A DNA stretch of 64,000 nucleotides from NCBI GenBank assembly GCA_018136815.1, contig CM030936.1, positions 186,001 to 250,000 of the forward strand, written 5' to 3'. Source of the DNA: Isochrysis galbana. Taxonomy: Eukaryota > Haptophyta > Isochrysidales > Isochrysidaceae. The translations under genes and the position numbers were made by a program. The first letter of the stretch is position 1; each line of letters starts with the position of its first letter. The notes beneath the pieces were generated by a model that saw nothing but the letters and a program-made list of their open reading frames with translations, ran no database searches and was not told where the DNA came from. Of the stretch, positions 41,147 through 52,198 are shown one piece after another.

Positions 41147-44100
41147 TTAAGCAACTAAGCGGGATAAGCCGTCGGCGTCCCAGTGAGTGACTCCAGGTTT
41201 GTGCACGACGTCGAATCTATATTCGGCTAGCTTTAGGACCCATCGCATGAGGCGCGAGGCTGGACCACCGGTGACTTGATCTTTCATCGTGTGAAGCCAG
41301 CGCAAAGCTGAATGGTCTACGACGAGGGTGAAGTGGCGACCCCAAAGATAAGGCCTCCAATTTCGGATCGATTCTAGCGCTGCTAGAAGTTCGATTTCAG
41401 TGACTGTCCAATGGCGCTCAGCCGGACTCAAGCTACGACCGTAGTATGCAACGACGCGCTCTCTCCCTTCGTCGTCTTTTTGGGCGAGGACGCCGGCGAT
41501 GCCGAGCTTGCTAGCACCGTCGGTTTTAACGAGGAAAGGACGGTCGTCTCGAGGAGGTGCAAGTACGGGTTCTTCACAGATAGCTTGCTTGAGATCTTCG
41601 ATAGCCTGTCGACAGGCTTCTGTTTGCGACTCGACCGGGACATCACACCCTTTCCGCGTGAGAGCGGTTAACGGCGCTGCACGGATCGCAAAACGGCGTA
41701 TAAAACGGCGGTAGTACGAGCACAGTCCAAGGAAAGAACGGACGGCTTCGATAGAGTTGATTTGGGTAGGGTCGATTTTCGAGACGGCTTCCACTTTCTT
41801 GGGATCCATCCGAAGACCTTCACGCGAAACAACGTGGCCGAGATATTCAGCCGAGGTGGCAAAGAAAACGCATTTCGACATCTTGCAAGTGAGGCCCGCC
41901 CAGATGAGACGTTCCAAGACAAGATCAAGACGGTGTAACATTTGTTGGAATGACGACTCTTCCCTGGCCTGCAGCGAGTCACCTACGCCTGTCGACCAGG
42001 CGCCGACATCATCCAAGTATGGCATACAAATCTCCCATGCCAGCCCACCGAGAACGGCGTCCATGAGGCGGCACATATACGAGGGACCGGATTGAACACC
42101 AAAAGGCAAGTAATTGAACTCGTACTTGCCGCGATGAGTAGTGAACGCGGTGATATGTTTATCGGACTCTTTGATCGGTATACCCCAGAAACCAGATGCC
42201 AGGTCCAGGGTGCAAAGGAATAGAGAATCAAGGTTGCCTTGGCCGGACGACAATCGGTCGATGGCTTCTACCGTGAGGGGAAGAGGGCTGTCCTCTAGAC
42301 GAAGCTTGGAGTTGACGTCGCGATAATCTACGCAGAAACGTACGGAGCCATCCTTCTTAGTGACTAGCACGACTCGAGAGGCCCACGACGAATTTGATTT
42401 CCTAATGATGCCCGCGGACTCCATCTTGCAAACTTCGTCCTCTATGATCTTCTCACCCTCTCGTCCAACTCTAGACGGTGCGTGGCGGTGAGCTTCGGCT
42501 CCGGGGTTGAGCGGTAGCTCTACCTCCATCACGTGAGTGTGATTCGGGTTGGTCGGGTCAATTGCGAAAGCAGCGATAAGTCGGGCCAGTAGACGACGAA
42601 CTTGTTCACGTTGGGGCATCGAGAGACGGCCTTCGGGATCGATCTTGGCTGCCTCGAGGAGCTTACGCTGGTCCTCGTCGAGCGACTCAATCACATCCGG
42701 CGAGTTAACGGCCCCGACGCGGCGATATGTTCCAGCGTGAATTTTGAATCGAACCTGTAGCGAAGCTACAGGATGGAACGACGGAAGGTGTAGAGGTTTG
42801 GGGTCAGTGTTGACCACCGTAACCGCGATGGTGTGGTCGGCGTTCGACCTCTCTACTTGGGGAATGACGAGAGGAGAGCTATCGATCGTTTCACGCGTAG
42901 GGAGTCGGTCCACGAGCATGGCGCAGTCTTCGTGTTCTCGAAGAGCTAGCGGAATTCGGACGTGAAACGTTGCCCGATGATAGGCCGGGATCGTGATAGG
43001 TTCGTGGGTGTATAGGAGGTACTCGGAGCCACATGATGCCGGCGCTTTGGCGGCAAACTCATCGGCCGTGCTGAAGAGAGGCTCGGTGACTAGCTGGTTG
43101 TCGTTTTTGGTGGCCTGCGGCCCTCGGAAGAAGTCAGTCGTGATTGGGTTCGCGGAGGTCGGACAGACCTGTGCACAAGTCATGCTGACAGGGACCACCG
43201 CTATCGGTGACGTCGAGACGCGAAAGATCGGCGGAGCGTCGGGGCTTGGACTGCCATTAACCTCAAGAGGAGCCACCGTGGATGGAGCACCGAGGGTGAT
43301 AGAGCCGTCCGCGCTGTCGGAGGCGAGCTGAATCGAAGCGGCGTGCGTGGCTAAGAAGTCGTTCCCGAGCAGCAGCATCGGGTTGCCTTCAATCACCATG
43401 AACGTATGACGAAAGAGAAATCCACCGACGGAGAAGACGATTCGAGCCTTGCCTCGCGTGATAAGAGGCAGGCCGTCCGGACCGTGAAGCGGTGTCACTA
43501 CGGCTTGTGGCAGCCGCTCGACGCATGCGTCTTTGGGTAGGCTGGACAAGAGGGAAGTGGTCACGACCGACGGGCCAGCTCCGGTGTCAGCGAGTGTGCT
43601 GTTGACCGTGAGAGCGGAGTCGGCTAAGATAACTCCTTCTTTGCCGGTAGCCTCGCCGGAGCGGCAGACCACTAGGTCTCGAACATATAGGCAATGCCTT
43701 GGGTAGGCAGATGGTAGGGTATCCACGACGCTATCCGGTCGGTGCGCGGTCACGTGTGCGATGGTGTCGGACGGGGACGGGGTTGGTCGACAGCGTGGTT
43801 GCTCGGGTGAATTCGTCGTCGTGGTGATCGTCGTCTCTTCGGGTAATCCGACTGCCGCTATCGTGGCAGAGGGTCTAGAGGCGTCGTCCTCGTTGGTAGC
43901 GGTGCAGGGTGATAGCTTGGGACTAGTGTATCCCAGGCCTCTCTTGTCGGTGGGGTGCCTCGGGTGGTCGGACATCTTTTCCCAGTCTTTCTCGAGACGA
44001 GCTTGGGCTTCTGTCTTGGGTCTTCGAACTAATGAGGCTAGCTCTTCGGCGCGGATGCCTTTGGCTTCCACGAACTCGATCGGCGCTCGGACGGCAGCGG

Positions 44101-47100
44101 CGAGGTCGGATTCCTCGTCGGCGCCTCGTCCGGCTAGAGCTTGCGCTCTTATTTCGTCAGCGGTTTCGAGCGTGACGTTGGACCATTTCTGGTCCCCGTT
44201 CACTCCGAATGCTTGCCATTGTTGGCGCCGCTTCCGGAGAGTCGTCGGCGTCGTCGGACGCGGCGAGCTCGCGCGTGCCGGAGGCGGGGCGGTCCATGGA
44301 GAGAATGGGTCGTGGAGAGTAGACTCGGAGGCGTAGAGTGGCGTGTCGTTGTCGTGGTTATCGTGGGTTTCTTTTTGGTCTTCGTGGTTGTCTGACTCGG
44401 GAGTAGCTGGACGGGAAACAACGGGGTCGGAAGAAACTTCACTAGATTCCCTCCCCCTCTCATAACGATGAAGAGCCGACCACGGCTCGTATGCGGTAGC
44501 CTCAGTCGAGCTAAGGGAAGGCCGGTCCGATAGGCTGCGCCGCGCGCAAGCGAGTAGCTCCAACGCGGACAGTTTCTTCGTCGATGGCTGGTCTCCCTGT
44601 TGGCTCAAATGTCGAAGAAGAACAGGCATCCAATGGGTCGCCATCGCTCCAGCTACACCGACGTAGGTGCGGCTGCGAAGAGCGCCACGGTGCGGTGAAG
44701 GAGAGAGGTTAGCCATGGCCGACTCACGGCCATCCACGACGCAGGTTGGCTGGAGAGGCGGCAGCCCTTTGGTGAGGTACAACCCGGTGGCTTTCTGGTG
44801 TCCAGTGCCGTGCTCCCAGGGTTGGACGAATTGGGTCGGGGTCAACCCCCCGACTAAACGGCGAGCTTCCGCATGCATCCGAGGGTTCTCAACCGCTACA
44901 AACGGAGCAGTGGCGGAGGCCATTGACTTGAAGACGCGGGCGGCCGACTCAAGAGCGGCACGACGTCCGGGTTCTTGGGAAAGCCATTGGCTGCTGACGG
45001 CGGAGAGGTACGTGCAGGGCGGGTGGGCGATGACTAGGTCCCAACCTAGGTTTTGGACATGAAGCGCGTCGCCTTGGAAGTGGGGCACGTAGTCAATCTC
45101 GGAAGGATATAAATCGCACGTAGCTACATCAGCTCCGGCGAGTAGGAACATGGAGGAGACGACGCCGCTAGTCTCACCAACGACGAGAACTCGTGGGGCG
45201 TGACAGCCAGAAGTCAGCCCGTCTTGGACTTGTTGACTCGTCTTCGTGAGCTCAGCGCAAAGCTCATCGAAGTGCTTGGGTAGCGCGGCGGCAGGCGAGG
45301 CTAAGGTGCCACTGCGCGGCCGGCGGAGCTCTTGGGCTGCCTCCGTGAGGTGCCGAGGTAATACCACCGCAGAGCCGCTCGCTCGTGCACGAAGAGAGGC
45401 GAGAGCGTGGAGAGCGGGTGACGGGGTATCATCGCGGGTGCCGACATCGGAGTTGTTTCGAGAGGAATCGAAGGACTGGATCGCGGACGCATTGATCGCT
45501 GCCACGCGCATGATGGCGGTGGCAGTGGTATCGAGAGGCAGGCAGTGCTTGGAGGCTGCGACCGGTGGCCGCGGCGACGTAGGACGAATGGAAGTAGACT
45601 CGGATATCGACGACGTGGAGACAGGCTCGGAGGACGGGATTGACGAAGAAACTCGGAGAAGTGGGGTGTCGGATTGCGGCGACGGACGCCGCGGCCGCGA
45701 GACCACCGGTGAGAGACATGAAGGACATGGCTTAGAGACTCGGTTGGGCTGGCTCAATGGGCGTAGAAGCTCGGTTTGGGAGGCGGCCGTTCCTCGACGT
45801 GCAAGGGAGTTGTGGTCACTCTCCATGGTCACGTCGGGAGAGGAATCGGGCCAGGCATAGACTTCGTTGCAATCTGTCGTCGGCGGGGTCGGCGCCGGCG
45901 AAAGAAGGGACGTGGCTGTCGAAGAAGCCGGCTGCGGGGAAGGCTGAGGCCAGGGTGGTGGCTCTGCGGCAGCGGCTGGTGTGGGTGGTGGCCGAAGAGG
46001 TTCTGCAATGCGAAGCATTCTTCGGAGGACTTGGCTCGGGCTAGCGGGTGCATGGACCGCTAAAATTACGGCGGATTCAGACTCGAATTCGGAAGACTCG
46101 GCGACTTGAGAGAGGCTAGGAGACGGCTGTGCCAGCTCCTCCATGGCTCTTGACTGATGGGATGGCGTGGGAACGCCGGTGGTCGACCGCGGACTCCGCG
46201 GTGACGTTGATTTGTGCTCGGACTCGGACTCGTCGTTCCTAGCGTGCTGGACGCCAAAAACAGGGCTAATTTTCGAAATGGGAACGGACGGGGCCGGCCC
46301 AAAGGTGAAGCCCCCTGGCGTCGCAACCGTCGATGAGGACGAAGCGGACGCTTGTGATGACAATAGGGGCACGGTGGCCAGCACCGGTTGGCTCGGTGCG
46401 GCCGTAATCTCGGACTCGGTGACGGGCTTGATTACGCGGGCTCGGGATGCACTGTCTTGTGCAATTGGACTCGGACTCGGAACGGAAACGGAAGGGATCG
46501 GCTCGGCGGCGTGCAGCTTGCTGGAGTGGCAGGCCGGCTGCGGCGAGACTCGAAACGGTGGCTTGGACAAGGACACAGTGGCTGTCGTCGAGGGCTTCGG
46601 CGTCAGCTTGTGTTTGGACTCGATACGCGGTGGCTCGTGAAACGGGGCTCGGGTATGGTTGGAATTCTGGACGTGACCGGAGTTTCCAAATGACTCAGAC
46701 TCGGGGCGCGGAGGACCGAAGGTGAACACTCCCGCGGAAGGAGTGGTTGTCGGAGGCTCAGTGGGTGGCTGGAGCTCCGTTAATCCTGCGGTCGACCGCG
46801 TGGTAGGGCTCGGTGACATTGTAAACTCGGACTCGGACTCGGACTCGGATGGCTCAGAACGGGGTTTGCTCAAAACAGGCTTGGACTCGGACTCGAAAGA
46901 AAGTGGGGAAGAACCGGAGAACTGCGCCTCCATCGTCGTAGTGATGGAGACTGGTGATACCGGTGATGACTGGACTGGGCTCAGACTCGTAGATGGGCTC
47001 GCGGTGGCGTAGGACGAAGAGGGTAATTCTGAACGTGACTTGGACTCGGACTCGTACTCGGGAGACGTTTTGTGGCTCGGACATGCGAAATTTGATTTGA

Positions 47101-49015
47101 GAGATTGAAGGTTGGATTGGGCCTGCGGCGGCTGGATTTTCGCAGACCGTGAGGTCTTGGACTGTTGATGCTTGGGGAGTGGCGTGGGGTAGCGGTTCAG
47201 CGGCTTGAGTTGATAGAGAGGCGGGGACGGTTGACTTGGTTTGGAGGACTCGTGCGTGATATCGAGAACCAGGATGGAATTATCGGCATTGGGAGAAATA
47301 GGGGTAATCGGCGAGGAGGCAGGAGAAAGAGGGGGGTGGAGGTGGAAGGGCTTGTCTGGAACTTGCGGAATCTTAGGGTACCGGTTGGAGGCCGTAGAAG
47401 TACTCGGCCGTAGCATAATACGATCTTTTGGTGGGTGGCGTTCAGGCCCACTACCCTGGACTGGTAGCGGGGTAACAGCGCGGACGTGGGCCCCGCCGGC
47501 GACCTACTGGGCCGGACGGAGAACAACCATCGTGCGGAGGCGGCGGTGGACTTCTGGGTCGTTACCACACTCGCCACTGCCACCTTCGCAGAGAAAACGA
47601 ATGTACGGTTGGCAAACGACGGGCTTATGAGCTCCGTCGCCCGTGCCATACTTCCACAGGTCTGCTTCGGGCGTACCAGATGGAGCCCGGGGACGAAAGG
47701 CGCAGTACGCGCAGCCGTTGGCGTCGGTCCACTCCTTGACGTCGCGGTCTAAGTCGTCGAGACGCGGCGCCGTCATGGTGGCATCCGAGGGACGGCAGCG
47801 CGTGAGCGCAGCGCGAAGGGCCGGGTGACCAGCGTAACGAGAAATTTGCCAGAAACGGGCTCGTGCTCGAGACCAGCTAGCTGGATCCCATTCCGAGAGG
47901 CCCGAATCGGCCGGAAGCCCAAGGCCGTTCGGAGGGGGATCACATTGGCGACGAGAAGACGTGCTTTTGCCGAGAGGACGGTCAAGAAGTGCGTCCGGTA
48001 ACGGAGACGATGCGGAGTAATTCGTAGGCGGAGGCGGAGCCCGACGATTGTCAGCGCCAATCGCCTTGCGGTTCGAGTTGTTGTTTTGCGATTTTAATGC
48101 CTCGGCCACCGCTGCTTGGACGGCGGCGACCATCGAAGCCGTAGTGTCCGCGGGGTTAGAGGCAGCCTTAGCAACCTTGGCGGTCTTGGTGGACTTGGAA
48201 GTAGTCGCCGGCGGCGTCACGGCGGCGACCGCGGCCGACGTCTGTTGTTGGCCAGCACGGGCTTGTTCGTACGGGCTCAGGTAGCGCTGGCAGAGGTTGA
48301 CGCACGAAAGGGCCGAGCGAGGGAGCTCGTGGTTCTCGACGCGGAAGCGAGTCTTTGCAAGACACTCGCCAAACTTGGTCGCGTTATCCACGCCGCGAGC
48401 CGCGTCGACCTTGTCGTTCCGAATGATGGACTCGAATCGTTGATTGATATCGTGCGACATGTTTGGGTGGTCCCAGACCGTCGTGGCATCCACCTTCGCG
48501 TCACCCATCTTGCGGACGTACGCGCGCACCAAATTCTTGGATAACTCTAAGAGATCGGAGCCGGCTTCACGGGCTACGAGCCTGTCCCACTCCATGGAGG
48601 CGGAGTCTTTGGCGAAGCCGGGCACGTTGGCCGCGAAGGTGGCGTCGCACTTGCGGAGAAGCACGTCGCAGGCCAGCGCGGGGTTGAGAGAGAGGACCGG
48701 GTCTTCGGCGAGATCGAGGAGGAAGGCGTAGATCCTTTGGTTGCCGGTGGTGCACAAGTTGGCGGCCGCTAGCAAGGATGTAAAGATTTCACGGTGGTCG
48801 CAGCCGAGCGAGAGGGCGCGCTCGAGCGGCTTGATGAAGGACAGACGAAAATCATTCCAGGAGGTGGCCGCTGTCTGGACGTTGTCCGAGGCCAGGCCCT
48901 TCGGGAACTTGATCTCGGAAAGCTCTTTGCCCATTCGGACTTGGTGATGGAGGGTGCGGTCGAGGAAGAAGCGGCTCCGAGCCCACTTGGTCACGTGCTC
49001 CTTCTCGAAAAACAC
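41147..49015 (-). mobile_element. Fossil Ty3/gypsy-like retroelement with methyltransferase-like domain in pol
   Basis: Two long open frames are present: gag (47504-49015) and pol (41147-47416), in the same phase about 90 bp apart, an arrangement compatible with the read-through or re-initiation known in the superfamily. Pol parts from its start: a Ser/Pro/Glu-rich linker of about 700 aa (45250-47416); a DNA-methyltransferase-like domain (about 44580-45210); an aspartic protease with a DTGA motif (about 43590); reverse transcriptase with CVDYRDVNSK and YLDD (about 41700-42560); and RNase H, ending ADGLSRL. I recognise no integrase and no pair of LTRs, so the element is either incomplete at its ends or uses another layout. 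The frames look largely whole, which suggests a young copy. Confidence 0.85.
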
Positions 49016-49684
49016 GCGGTAGTGCCAAACATTGCCGGCTCGAGAGAGGCCGCCGTTGAGAATGGCGTGGATGAGCTCGAAATCGTCGGACTTCCTGGAG
49101 GGCGCGAGGCCAATCTCGGAGCGAGATCGCGTCCTTTCCCTCGCGGAGCGCAGAGAGACCCCCCACGAGATATCTTGGGACCGGAGAATGTTTTGGACGA
49201 ATCTTCCTGCCGTCGGCCGAGGAGAGGCGGACGGAGAGAGAGAGAGAGAGAGTCTCGCAGAGCGACTGCAGAACGAGAAGTCGAAGTCATGCCGGTTTAT
49301 TACCTTAAACGAGCCAACAATTATAGTAACAGCAAAAACAAAATTCGAATCGCAAATTTCGAGACCAAAATCTGCGAACCTGGACTTGAGACCATGGGGA
49401 ATCCGAATCTGTGTGTCTTGTGCGTCAGTGGTAACACGGGGAACTGTTCAATTGTAATTGTGAGCGCGTACCTTACACGAATATTCATGCCTACAGCCTT
49501 CAGATGGGCAGGAATACAACAGAGGGCGAGGGAGCGTGAAGGCGCGGGGGCGTCACGCATGACGTGGCCGCCGCGCAGCCGCATGCAGGACCTCTCCTCA
49601 CACTTGTCTTGAAAGGATCGTCTTCAATGAGTGCATCGGATGTATACCGCACTCCTCGTGTGTCAGCTTGAACTTCTTTTCGAT
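49016..49684. other. Leader side of the gypsy-like element; no LTR recognised
   Basis: A GA microsatellite lies at 49233-49250 and a lower-GC stretch at 49290-49500. I compared this region with 40200-41146 by eye and saw no shared terminal repeat. Confidence 0.35.
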
Positions 49685-50230
49685 GTGGAGGGGGGGAAAC
49701 AAACAACTTTTTGGGAGCGCTGCACGAGTTGGGGAGGAGGGCCGCACGAGCAGGCGGCATTCCCCAGCAAGTTGTTTGTTCTCCCCCCTACCCCCGCACG
49801 CGGAAGGTTGTCAGATTCGATGACCCGAAGTGCTCGTTTTTTAGAATCTGACCACTCGCCGCGTACGGGGGTAGGGGGGGGAATCAACAACTTCCTGGGA
49901 GCGCTGCACGAGTTGGGGGGGAGGGCTGCACGAGCGGGCGGCATTCCCCAGAAAGTTGTTTGTTCTCCCCCCTCCCCCCTCACGCGGAACGTTGTCAGAT
50001 TTGGCCCCCTTGCAAACCGCGCATCTCCCATCACAAACCGCGCATCTCCCATCACAAACCGCGCACTAATCTGACAACCTTCCGCGTGCGGGGGTAGGGG
50101 GCGAAATCAACAACTTCCTGGGAGCGCTGCACGAGTTGGGGAGGAGGGCTGCACGAGCGGGCGGCATTCTCCAGAAAGTTGTTTGTTCTCCCCCTCGCCC
50201 CTCACGCGGAACGTTGTCAGATTCAATGAC
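49685..50230. repeat. Three palindromic MITE-like units in a row
   Basis: Units at about 49685-49826, 49850-50000 and 50073-50222 share a core (GGGAGCGCTGCACGAGTTGG...GGGCGGCATT) between inner arms AACAACTT...AAGTTGTTTGTT. The outer arms are CTGACAACCTTCCGCGTGCG and CACGCGGAACGTTGTCAGAT, with G-run/C-run transitions. The first unit lacks its left outer arm. The spacer ATGACCCGAAGTGCTCGTTT follows units 1 and 3. Between units 2 and 3 lies a threefold 19-bp tandem CGCATCTCCCATCACAAAC (50018-50066). No gene; the arms suggest a short DNA transposon amplified locally. A single decayed arm is at 11629. Confidence 0.75.
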
Positions 50231-50748
50231 CCGAAGTGCTCGTTTTTTAAATCCAGCCAGAAAGCATCTAAGGAGAACAGAATAACCGAAATAGAAGAAA
50301 CCAGAATTAGAACTACAAGGCGAGAGAAACCAAAGATAACCGAGAAACCAAACGTTGAAGGCGGCGCTTAAAATAGAAGACGAGAGATAGAAGACGAGAG
50401 CACCCGTGGGCCCTTTGAGCACAAATTCGGAAGCTTGACGCGGCGACCTATTTGTACGCATCGTCCCACCCATTTCTCCCTTTTACAGGAGTTTTGCTCG
50501 GGTGTTGCGGTGGGTGCAACCGCAGACGATACGCGTCTCGTCTCCTGCAAATAGCGGTAATCAACGGAGAAAGAGAAACAATCTGCAACAACAACGAAAG
50601 CGAGGGAATGATTCCGAAGACACGCGAGATGCAGTGAGCTACGATCCTTGATGACTCTATTATTAGAGTGGGGAAAAGAAGTCACATAGGGGGGAGGGGG
50701 GAAAGGCAGCGGACGGAGCGTCGAGCGACGGCAGCGAGCGACAGTGGC
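50231..50748. other. No gene recognised
   Basis: The sequence is AT-richer, A-rich at 50260-50400, and has no supported coding frame. Confidence 0.35.
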
Positions 50749-51139
50749 ATGATGAGCGAGGAGGAGATCGACCTTCGCCGCTCCAAGGCAGGCGCAGAAG
50801 GATGAGAAGAGAGAGAAATCCAATCGGCGAAAGGCGAATGCTACGGAGAGGGCGCTGGAGCGAATGCGCCATGCGCGCGCCGCAGCGACACGCTTGTGGG
50901 AGCTTGATGGCTCGCCGGAACAATTGAAGAAAAATGAGTTGGCCTCGCTTCTGATCGAGTTGCAGGCTGCTGATGGGACGATCAAACCAACAGATGGCAA
51001 GAGAGAGCGCCTCATACCCGCGTTCCATGATCATGCTGACAAACTGGGGTGTTGGGAGAACATGGTTTGTGCAATGTGGGAGCCTCCGGCCGAAGAGATG
51101 GATGAGATTGGGCGCAAGCGCCAACGACGGACCGCATAG
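50749..51139 (+). pseudogene. Small helical protein remnant of unknown family
   Basis: The plus-strand frame ending at 51139 reads RKANATERALERMRHARAAA, TRLWELDGSPEQLKKNELAS and LLIELQAADGTIKPTDGKRE, followed by FHDHADKLGCWENMVCAMWE and RKRQRRTA. It is helical and basic at both ends with a W-x-L-x-G-S core. The only good upstream start (50749, MMSEEEIDLRRSKAGAEG) is in a different frame, so a frameshift or intron separates them. The pattern recalls accessory proteins of DNA transposons, but I cannot name one. Confidence 0.35.
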
Positions 51140-52198
51140 TCGAACGATGAGAGTGTGAGTGAGTGAGAATGAGAGCGTGAGTCTGAGCACACATCTCCGC
51201 CTGAGGAGAGTAGCATTGTGGATGGGATCAGGGCTGCCTTGCGGTTGCAACTGGGCCTGCATGCATGTAATAGTGTAATAGTAACGGCTGGTCTACATCT
51301 CCCATACCCATATATACGCGTCGGCGCGCCACTACTCGCCCAGCGCAGTTTCTGCTGTTGTGTGATCGCATGGAGTATAGGGGGCTGACTACGGCTCACC
51401 ATTGAGCATCCTGCTCCCTTATGTCCACCACCAAGCCCAGTAGACTGACCATGCACTTCGATGGCCCAATCTGACTCATTTATGAGGCATAGAACCTGGA
51501 AGGACACCCCTACCAGGAATCGGACCCCCCCTCCCCGTGGGCTGTTCCGATGAGGGCACGCGCACTCTCACAGGGCGTCGTAAATGATGGAGCCCCATGA
51601 TATTTTTGTACCTCTTGCCTGCAGGGCATCCCCATGGGCCCAGATCAAGTTTTGGGGGGGCTCTAGAGACAAAAAATACCATTAGGGGAGGGGGAAGGAC
51701 ATGCCAGTAGAGGAATTGGCCGCCCACGAGTACTCTACTCCTACATTGTGTGTCGCCGTTGAGCCCGGAAGCCTCCCCCCCCCTTCTCTCTCTCTCTCGA
51801 CGACGGAGCGACCGACCCACCACCCCATCTGCTCCCAACGGCCGGTGGCCCACTGTAGAAGAAGAGGAAGGAGAAGAGAGATCAGAAGAGAGATGGGCAC
51901 GCCGAGAGGGGCCACCACCCACTTCACGTAGCTGAGGAAGACCAAGAAACCTCGTCCCGTGGGTGTAGTTTACTTACTGCGACCGACCATTCATTGAATC
52001 AGCCTTCCTTGCTCCCTCTCTCGCTTCCTCCCTCTCTCTTCCCCCTCCCTCCCCCCTCTCTCTCCTCTCTCCTCTCTCCCTCCCCTTTCCCTCTTCTCCC
52101 TCTCTCTCTTCTCCCTCTTCTCTCTCGCACACGCACCTCCCCTTCTCACTCCCCATCTTTCCTCTCTCTCTCCACTCTTCTCTCCCCACAGCAGTTCG
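51140..52198 (+). promoter_or_regulatory. Upstream region of the mART-LRR gene, CT-rich leader
   Basis: 52010-52195 is almost pure pyrimidine (CT runs) and ends CTCCCCACAG just before the start codon, so a 5' intron ending at 52190 is possible. 51570-51700 has a G-run followed by GAGACAAAAAATACC. There is no gene in 51140-52000 that I can support; frames on the minus strand there are GA-repeat translations. Confidence 0.4.

Noticed and set aside
46700-47100. Tandem CGGACT repeats as a microsatellite
   Set aside because: They are the coding repeats of the Ser/Glu-rich linker of the retroelement pol, open throughout in that frame.
41147-47416. pol as a host Ser-rich gene
   Set aside because: Protease, reverse transcriptase and RNase H motifs in order identify a retroelement.
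40200-50400. LTR pair bounding the gypsy-like element
   Set aside because: By eye I found no direct repeat shared between the two flanks; the hairpin array at 49685-50230 is not repeated on the other side.
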